Assembly (NCBI GenBank): GCA_963924555.1
Contig: OZ004598.1
Coordinates: 3,992,501-4,056,500 of the forward strand
From: Crambe crambe
Taxonomy: Eukaryota; Porifera; Demospongiae; Poecilosclerida; Crambeidae
Length of the DNA stretch: 64,000 nucleotides
Reading direction: 5' to 3'
Below the pieces are notes generated by a model that was not told the DNA's origin, ran no database searches, and saw only the letters and a list, made by a program, of their open reading frames with translations. Of the stretch, positions 57,343 through 64,000 are shown piece after piece (within the stretch, counting starts at the first letter, position 1; every line of letters starts with the position of its first letter). The translations under genes and the position numbers were made by a program.

Positions 57343-59900
57343 ATGAATACCTTTATCAGACTCAGACTCTTTTCATCTTCATATGTGAGGAAAGGACCCA
57401 AAGAAGACTGGAAAAGAAATAAGGTAGCTGACTTTTTGAGCTGCTATGCTAAATCTGATTCCATATATGGCACAGGATAGAAAGTTCATCGATTGGAAGA
57501 AAGTGCGAGTGTGTGGAGGAAAGGGGGGAGATGGAATTGCCAGCTTCAAATGGTACTATACAAGTGTAGAATCTCTTGGGTGGTTTGAGCCCCCAAAGAG
57601 GGTCTTATATGAGGTGAAATTTTTTTCTGTGTGAAATCAGCATCAGTTGGGTTGTCAGCCTTAGCTACTTTAATTAGGAAACTCGATGAAAATGAATCAT
57701 ATTGAAAGTGTGTGATATGTCTGATTAGGATCTAGATTGATTACTTTGTACCCATTTCCATTAACTATGTTCTTATATAGCCCAACCTCTTCAAAGGTTC
57801 TTGTTGGAGGACCAGATGGAGGGGAGGGTGGGCATGGTGGGAATGTGATTTTTGAAGCAGATGCTTCACTGAGGTCCCTTCAGTCTTTGCAAAGTCACTA
57901 CAAAGCAGGAAGTGGAAGTAATGGTGGGAAGTCGTACCACACTGGAAGAAGTGGGAGGGATGTAGTCGTCAAGGTGAGTGAAGCTGTATGGTAAAGGGTC
58001 TTCACAATTAAAAAGTAGCAGAACCAATTCCAAGCTGCACTGGCACTCTTGTAACCAAGACTCTCATAATGGGAAGCCTGGGTTTACTCATAAGAGACCC
58101 ACATGGCAACCCTTATCACAAGACTTTAAAGTGTAAGACCAGGGTTTTCATTAGTCTGGCGTCGCCAGCCCAGCTATTCTTCTTTTTTGGGGGGACGGGG
58201 AAGAAAAGTGGTCTGGGAGCTCTAGCATTAACTACTTGTGACGCCCGCGCGCTCTCTCAAAAATAATTTAAATTGCAATATACATGCGTGTTGAATAATT
58301 TTCCGAAGCCAGTAGGTAGAATTGCGAACACATTGCCCTTGAAAATCGCTGATACAACTTTCAGCCGTTCAGGCTTCAGGCCAGGTATTCCTAGCTCTTT
58401 AAACACAGCTCTTGGTTACTCTCCATAGCTCTAGCTCTGCCAACCTGGAATAAGTCGTGGGTGTGTCTCGCCAACATTAATACTACTTCACGTGACTGAA
58501 TAGAGCAATCTGATTGGGACGCAGCTATAGCTGCGCGCGCGGGCGACACAAGTAGTTGATGCTAGAGCTACCAGACCACTTTTCTTCCCCGTCCCCCCAA
58601 AAAAGAAGAAAAGCTGGGCTGGCGACGCCAGACTAGGTTTTCATAGGAGACCCCTTATTATAATGCAGGTACCACCAGGCACTCTCATAAGAGACCACTT
58701 ATCATTTTCTAAAGAGGTTATATTTGACCTTCTAACCCCTGGGAGTTCATGTATGGTGGCAAAAGGGGGAGAAGGAGGCCTGGGGAACGCTATGTTCTCC
58801 ACAGCGAGGGATCGAAAACCTGTGGAGTCTACCCTGGGAACATTGGGGGAAGAGAGAATGATAGAAGTTGAGTTGAGGACTATAGCAGACGTGGGGTTAG
58901 TGGGTTTCCCCAATGCTGGAAAGTCGACACTTTTGAGGGTCTTGTCAAGAGCAAGACCTAAAGTGGGATCTTATCCGTTCACAACTCTTAATCCACAAAT
59001 CGGAGTGATGACGCAGATGAACGCTGGAGAGGGAGAGGGAGGGGAAGATGAGGAATATAAAGACAGACGAATCACAAGTAAACATGCAATATTCAGAGGG
59101 GAACAGAGATAAGGAAAAAGAGAGAGAGAGAGACTTCAGAATTGAAGTGATCAGGTAGTACTGGTAGTTGTTGTGACTACACAGCGTAAAGTGCGCCATC
59201 TAGAGGGGTCTGGGGGCATGCCCCCCCCCCCCCCCCCCAGAAAATTTTTTTTAGAATCTTCTGGGGGAGATTTTTCAGCATTTGCTATGTAGAAGGTCAA
59301 AGTTCATGACTAAAAAGTGGTCAGGTAAACACCCCCATACCTGACCTAAGACTCCACCCCTGAAATTTATTCTGAGAAAGAGCGAGAGAGAGAGACTAGT
59401 CTCAAGAGAGGAGTTCTAGCTAGACTATGAGATGCCATTGGAGTAATTTTTACAAAATTATGATTTCCCACATTAAAGGTCCTCCCTGTCCCCATGCAGT
59501 TGCTGACATCCCAGGTCTAGTCCCAGGTGCCCACTGCAATAAGGGACTTGGGCACTCCTTCCTGAAGCATGTACAGAGGTGTCCCCTCCTCCTCTACGTC
59601 CTGGATGCCTCCCATCCTCATACAAGCATGGCCACACAATTACACCACTTGCAAGAAGAACTGACACTTTACGACAAAGAACTACTCAAAAATGGCCGTC
59701 TGATAGTTGCCAATAAGATGGATATTTGTGGAGAGGAGAGAACCAAAGACTTTCATCTGAGTGGAACATTTTTGGAAGACACGCAACATCTTCAAGAAAG
59801 CACTGGACTACCTGTTATCCCTATTTCAGGACTTCTGTTGTGGAATATCGAGCCCCTGAAGGAGGCTCTATTTAGAATAACAAAGCAATTGATATCATAG
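57343..59900 (+). CDS. MTG2: Mitochondrial ribosome-associated GTPase 2 (Obg family)
   Basis: Five exons: 57343-57423, 57476-57613, 57797-57973, 58669-59077, 59500-59900 (401 residues; human 406). A short presequence ([17 protein letters not shown]) is followed by the glycine-rich Obg domain ([38 protein letters not shown]). The G domain has P-loop GFPNAGKST (about 211-219), switch [13 protein letters not shown] (about 271-274) split by the last intron, and NKMD for guanine recognition. Obg GTPases check late large-subunit assembly; MTG2 does this on the mitoribosome at the inner membrane. The exon 2 end and exon 3 start are the least certain splices (alternatives differ by a few codons). Intron 3 contains a 484-bp MITE. 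The stop is 187 bp from the NNT stop (convergent). Confidence 0.9.
58152..58635. mobile_element. Mutator-like MITE with 9-bp target-site duplication
   Basis: A 484-bp element with inverted ends of about 100 bp (TAGTCTGGCGTCGCCAGCCC ... GGGCTGGCGACGCCAGACTA). It is flanked on both sides by GGTTTTCAT (58143-58151 and 58636-58644). Arm identity is very high, with only a few mismatches. The centre has no long frame, so it is non-autonomous. It lies in MTG2 intron 3 and ends about 34 bp before the exon 4 acceptor. The 9-bp duplication and long ends fit the Mutator (MULE) superfamily. Confidence 0.85.
59219..59241. repeat. Poly-C tract in MTG2 intron 4
   Basis: A run of about 18 C follows GGGGGCATG, within repeat-like non-coding DNA of intron 59078-59499. 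Confidence 0.8.
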
Positions 59901-60087
59901 TGTGCAAAAATATATACAACTATTAAAGCCCCCAAATAAGGCAACAATAAACAAAAATAAAAACAAACAAACAAACAAATGCTAAAAGATGCTCTATCCC
60001 ATAATAACACAAGATATCTGACTTCTAGAATAAATTAATATTGTCAATAAATAAAGTTTGGAAACTAATAAATTACTAACTGCTTAT

Positions 60088-63000
60088 TCATTCATACGAT
60101 TCCTTCAGCTTTGCCAAAAGAGCGTCACAGGTCTTCTTTGCATCACCTAGCAACATGGATGTGTTATCCTTGTAGAAGAGAGGGTTGTCGACAGCAGCGT
60201 AACCCACGCCCAGGGACCTCTTCATCACAACTGTGTGCTTCCCATTCCACACCTGCAATTAGGTGGAGACAAATTTTATGGCAAGGGTTAAAAATGTGAA
60301 ATTCCCACAACCAAATAAGGTATTTCCAGAGGAAGGGGAAATCCCCACTGCATGCACAAATTGTGAAATTCCTACAACCAAATAAGGTTGAGAAGACAGA
60401 AGGGGGAACCCCCAATACATGTGTAGTTAAATAGCAGCATGCATGGCACTCTCCTGACACTGTCAAGCAGTAAGAACACTGGTCTTTCTACATTAGTACT
60501 CTGTCTATAGGATGCCATTCACCACAACATGTCAGGGGTCTTTTACAAGGAAGAACTTGAATAGATTGAATGGGAAGACACAAGATATGGACAGTACTGT
60601 AAAATAATGGTCCACTTTTCCCAACCACAAGATTTGCTTTCAAAATGGTGGTTGCCTGGGATCATTAAGTTATTCTTCAGGCATTATGAAAATGAAACAA
60701 CAATCACCAGACACCATATGCTGGGGTAGTATGCACACTGCTAATTTTATCCACTGAAACAGGACAAAACTCATATATATATATATACATCTAACTCCAC
60801 ACTGACCTGTAGGACAGGCATTCCAGCAATGATAGAGTTTGGGTCGTCCTCAGCGGCAGAATTGACCGTATCATTTGCACCAATCACAAGAGTCAAATCA
60901 GTCTCGGGGAAGTCGGAATTGATCTCGTCCATCTCCAGGACAATGTTGTATGGCACTCCTGCCTCGGCTAGAAGCACGTTGAGCTGTCCGGGCATACGAC
61001 CTGCCACAGGGTGGACTCCGAATCTCACATTCTTTCCCTTGGCCTGCAAAAGGCTCACCATTTCAGCCAGAGGGTATTGAGCTTGTGCCACGCAGAGGCC
61101 ATAACCTGGCGTGATGATGATGTTCTGAGCATCTTTGATCATGTCAACAGTGCTAGAGACATCGACTTCTGTATGTGTACCAGTGATCTCCTTTGGCTTG
61201 CCCCCTCGGTTGGATTTTGTGCCGATGTTGAGACCACCGAAGATGACGTTGCTAAGTGAACGATTCATGGCTTTACACATGATGTAAGAGAGAATGGCAC
61301 CAGATGAACCGATCATGGTGCCTACGATCGTTAGAAGGTTGTTATTCAACATGAAACCTTCGGCACAGAGAGCCCATCCACTGTAGCTGTTAAGGATAGA
61401 GATAACCACAGGCATATCTGCACCACCAATGGCTCCAGTGAGGGTCACACCCATCACTGAAGACAGGAGAGCAGTGGTACCAAGGCAACCCATATCAGCC
61501 TGGAAACCAGGGTTAGTCATATAGTAACCCATGGCTCCGACATTGGCTGCCAACATGCTAAAGTTTAAGGCATGGCGTCCAGGAAGGATGGTGGGGTTTG
61601 AAGAGAGGAGACCCTGTAATTTCCCAAAGGCGATGAGCGATCCAGTGAAGGTCACACCTCCGATATAAGTGCCGAGGAAGAGGGCTGCTTTGGTGACAGC
61701 ACCGCTCGGATCCGAGGCCAAATGAGCATACTCACTCATGTAGGTGGACACACATGTCAGCACTGCTGCAAGACCTACAAAGCTATGGAAAGCAGCTACC
61801 AGTTGAGGTAAGTCAGTGATTGCAACTTTCTTTGCGATTCCCAAACCAATTCCCCCACCGATTCCTATACAACCAATCATCTGAGCGAGAACTTCAGCGG
61901 GCACACCGAGGCTGGCTAGCGTGCAAACCACTCCACTCGAAACGCCGATGATGCCAAGTGCATTTCCCTGCCGTGCGGTGATCTGGCTGGCAAGGCCGGT
62001 CAGAGCGCCGACGCAACAGAGAGAAGCGCCGAGGTAACCCATTTGGAGGATATCGGAGTAGCCATTGAAGTGTGCCGATAAGTAGCCACCCAGGAAAGCC
62101 AATCCGGGGACAGCGTAGAGGTAGTTGTACTCTGGAGGATCGTCCGGTCTCTTGAACATATCCAACATTCGTTGGGTGATGAGAAATCCACCGAAGATAT
62201 TGATGGAAGAAATGAGGGCTGCAGCAGCTGCTAACCCCTGAGCAGTGGTTGCTGGGAGAAGTCCTCCACCCATGCATAGGAGTCCTCCGACGCAGGTGAT
62301 CCCAGAGACCGCATTTGTGACGGACATGAGAGGGGAGTGAAGGGCGGGAGTGACTCCCCATACAGTGTAGTAACCCACAATCCCAGAGAGAGAGAAAGTC
62401 GTGATCATCGTGCTGAAAGCAGGAGTGGGTGTGGCCATCCCCAAGGCGAGGAGTGTGCCCATTCCACCAGTAATGTACACTGATTTACGCAAAGTCGTCT
62501 TGAAAGGTGATTCAGGTTCTTCCACCACTTCAGCTTGTACGACTGGGACGGGTTGAGCTGCAGCTTCTGGCTGCTTTGGTGGAGGAGGTGGAGGCCACAA
62601 GAGCTTTCCATCCTGGAGAATAATCGAACCTCTCACAACCTCATCCTCCAAATCAATGTGGAACTGCCCCTTGGGGCCCATGGAAAGAAGATATTTTGTC
62701 AGATTGTTGGCATAAAGGGTACTTGATTGCGTTGGAAGGCGACTGGGAAGATCCGTGTATCCGATATGAGTAACTCCCTTGTAATTGTACATTTCCCCCG
62801 GCTTTGTGGTCTCAAAGTTCCCCCCTGCTTCGGCTGCGAGATCAACTATCACAGACCCGTCCTTCATGGACTCGACCATCTCCCGTGTGAATAGTTTTGG
62901 CGCCGGTTTCCCAGGAATCAGAGCAGTGGAGACAATGATGTCGACTTCTTTCGCCTGCTTGGCAAACAATGCCATTTCTGCTTCGATGAATTCCTTAGAC

Positions 63001-63860
63001 ATTACTTTAGCGTAACCTCCAGTGCCTTCACCCGATTCCTTCATATCCACCTCTAGAAACTCGGCCCCTAGAGATTGTACTTGTTCTTTGACTGCAGCAC
63101 GAGTATCAAAACCTCGCACGATGGCTCCCATATTCTTGGCTGTACCAATAGCCGAAAGCCCAGCCACACCTCCACCGATGACTAGTACCTTTGCTGGAGG
63201 GACCTTGCCAGCAGCCGTGATCTGCCCGGTGAAGAACCTGCCGAATTGGTTGGCAGACTCGACGATTGCCTTGTAGCCAGCAATGTTGGCCATAGAACTG
63301 AGAGCATCGAAGACCTGAGCACGACTGATCCTTGGTATCTGATCCACAGCAAAAACTGTGACCTTATTCTCTGCCAACTTCTCGATCAGGTCCTTGTTTT
63401 GGGCTGGATTAATGAAACTTATCAGATTAGACTTGCTCTTTAGCAAAGGAACTTCCTCGACTGACGGAGCACGGACTTTGAAGATGATGTCGGATCCAAA
63501 TGCATCATTCTTTCCAACGATCTTCGCTCCAGCTTCTTTGTATTCTGCATTTGAGAACTTTGCTTCCATTCCAGCTCCATCTTCAATCTGGATTCCAAAT
63601 CCCTCTTTTGTGAGGATTTTACAAGCAGCTGGAGTTATAGCTACCCTCCTTTCATTGGGGAATGTTTCCTTGGGAACTCCGATGGTCAGTTTGTTGTAAG
63701 GAGTGCCGGGGGGAGGGGGTTTCGGGGGCTCAGTTTTTGAGCAGAAGAGACGGTGACGAGGAAATCTGGTTCTGATGCTACGAGTCTCATGGAGAGAGAA
63801 TGTATGAAGACGAGAGAAGGCCGAAGAAGAAGTGAGACGGAGTTTCAGCAATGCAGACAT
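60088..63860 (-). CDS. NNT: NAD(P) transhydrogenase, mitochondrial
   Basis: Two exons: a 3-kb exon 60807-63860 and the last exon 60088-60252 (1,072 residues; human 1,086). The start [18 protein letters not shown] is an import presequence; an upstream in-frame TTG is not needed. Domain I begins [20 protein letters not shown] and binds NAD(H) at [13 protein letters not shown] with RGFDTRAA. A Pro/Ala linker follows. Domain II is a series of membrane helices (about 480-850). Domain III binds NADP(H) ([41 protein letters not shown]) and ends [34 protein letters not shown] in the last exon. The enzyme uses the proton gradient to make NADPH from NADH in the inner mitochondrial membrane. Domain order (I-II-III in one chain) is the animal form. 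Confidence 0.95.
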
Positions 63861-64000
63861 CTTTTTACTAAGAATCTGCAATTTTTTTTCAAGTTATCTA
63901 TAATTATAATCTCATCTTGCTTGAACTCACCACCTCCGATCAGATACCCAAGATCACAACGAATGCTGTCTCTCGCACCGACCTAGACCTGGCTTCTTGC
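63861..64000. other. 5' flank of NNT
   Basis: The remaining 140 bp hold the NNT 5' leader and probably its promoter. A 5' UTR intron is possible (CTCACC near 63925 reads GGTGAG on the minus strand). Nothing else is recognised. Confidence 0.4.

Noticed and set aside
63861..63881. Longer NNT start at 63881
   Set aside because: The codon there is TTG; the ATG at 63860 gives a normal import presequence.

Overview
This is a eukaryotic (animal) window, most probably from a demosponge. Genes are dense and carry many short GT-AG introns. Three pairs of divergent genes start 100-300 bp apart. The gene set is metazoan (classical cadherin, receptor tyrosine kinase, heparan-sulfate 6-O-sulfotransferase, TONSL, PPP1R16). 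It also includes MGM101, a fungal-type mitochondrial recombinase missing from most studied bilaterians. No RNA gene, CRISPR array or bacterial-style operon was seen. The organism call is an inference from gene content and compactness; no species marker is present.

Layout. (1) 1-10 kb, + strand: a tandem array of four-helix membrane proteins, probably MARVEL-type. Copy A (1330-3902) runs through in-frame exons into a UBX-like domain. Copy B (4994-~6372) is a wreck keeping only exon 1 and a broken last exon. Copies C (6859-7932) and D (8045-9825) are complete four-exon genes. (2) 10.7-21.9 kb, - strand: PPP1R16-type PP1-targeting ankyrin protein with a CAAX end and satellite-filled introns. (3) 22.1-33.1 kb, - strand: a 19-exon TONSL gene (TPR, acidic region, ankyrin, ubiquitin-like, LRR). 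(4) 33.3-34.7 kb, + strand: a PX-only relative of p47phox/TKS. (5) 34.8-38.9 kb: TMEM70 (-) and MGM101 (+), head to head. A MGM101 intron holds an antisense pseudogene with four frame changes. (6) 39.1-40.5 kb, + strand: intronless HS6ST. (7) 40.8-45.5 kb, - strand: a very small receptor tyrosine kinase with almost no ectodomain. (8) 46.0-57.0 kb, - strand: a 2,943-residue classical-type cadherin with cadherin, EGF and LamG domains, a membrane helix and a tail resembling the beta-catenin-binding domain. (9) 57.3-59.9 kb, + strand: MTG2/Obg mitoribosome GTPase with a 484-bp Mutator-like MITE in an intron. (10) 60.1-63.9 kb, - strand: NNT proton-translocating transhydrogenase.

How the genes relate. 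Four genes (TMEM70, MGM101, MTG2, NNT) encode mitochondrial proteins for ATP-synthase assembly, mtDNA recombination, ribosome assembly and NADPH supply. Cadherin, HS6ST and the RTK act at the cell surface. PPP1R16 and TONSL are both ankyrin proteins but unrelated in role. The neighbourhood shows no single pathway. Introns carry short inverted-repeat elements, including a dispersed family with CAGTGGAACCTC-like ends.

Exon models were built by hand from splice signals and reading phase. Every model keeps an open frame and a total length divisible by three. Splice sites may be off by a few bases where noted.
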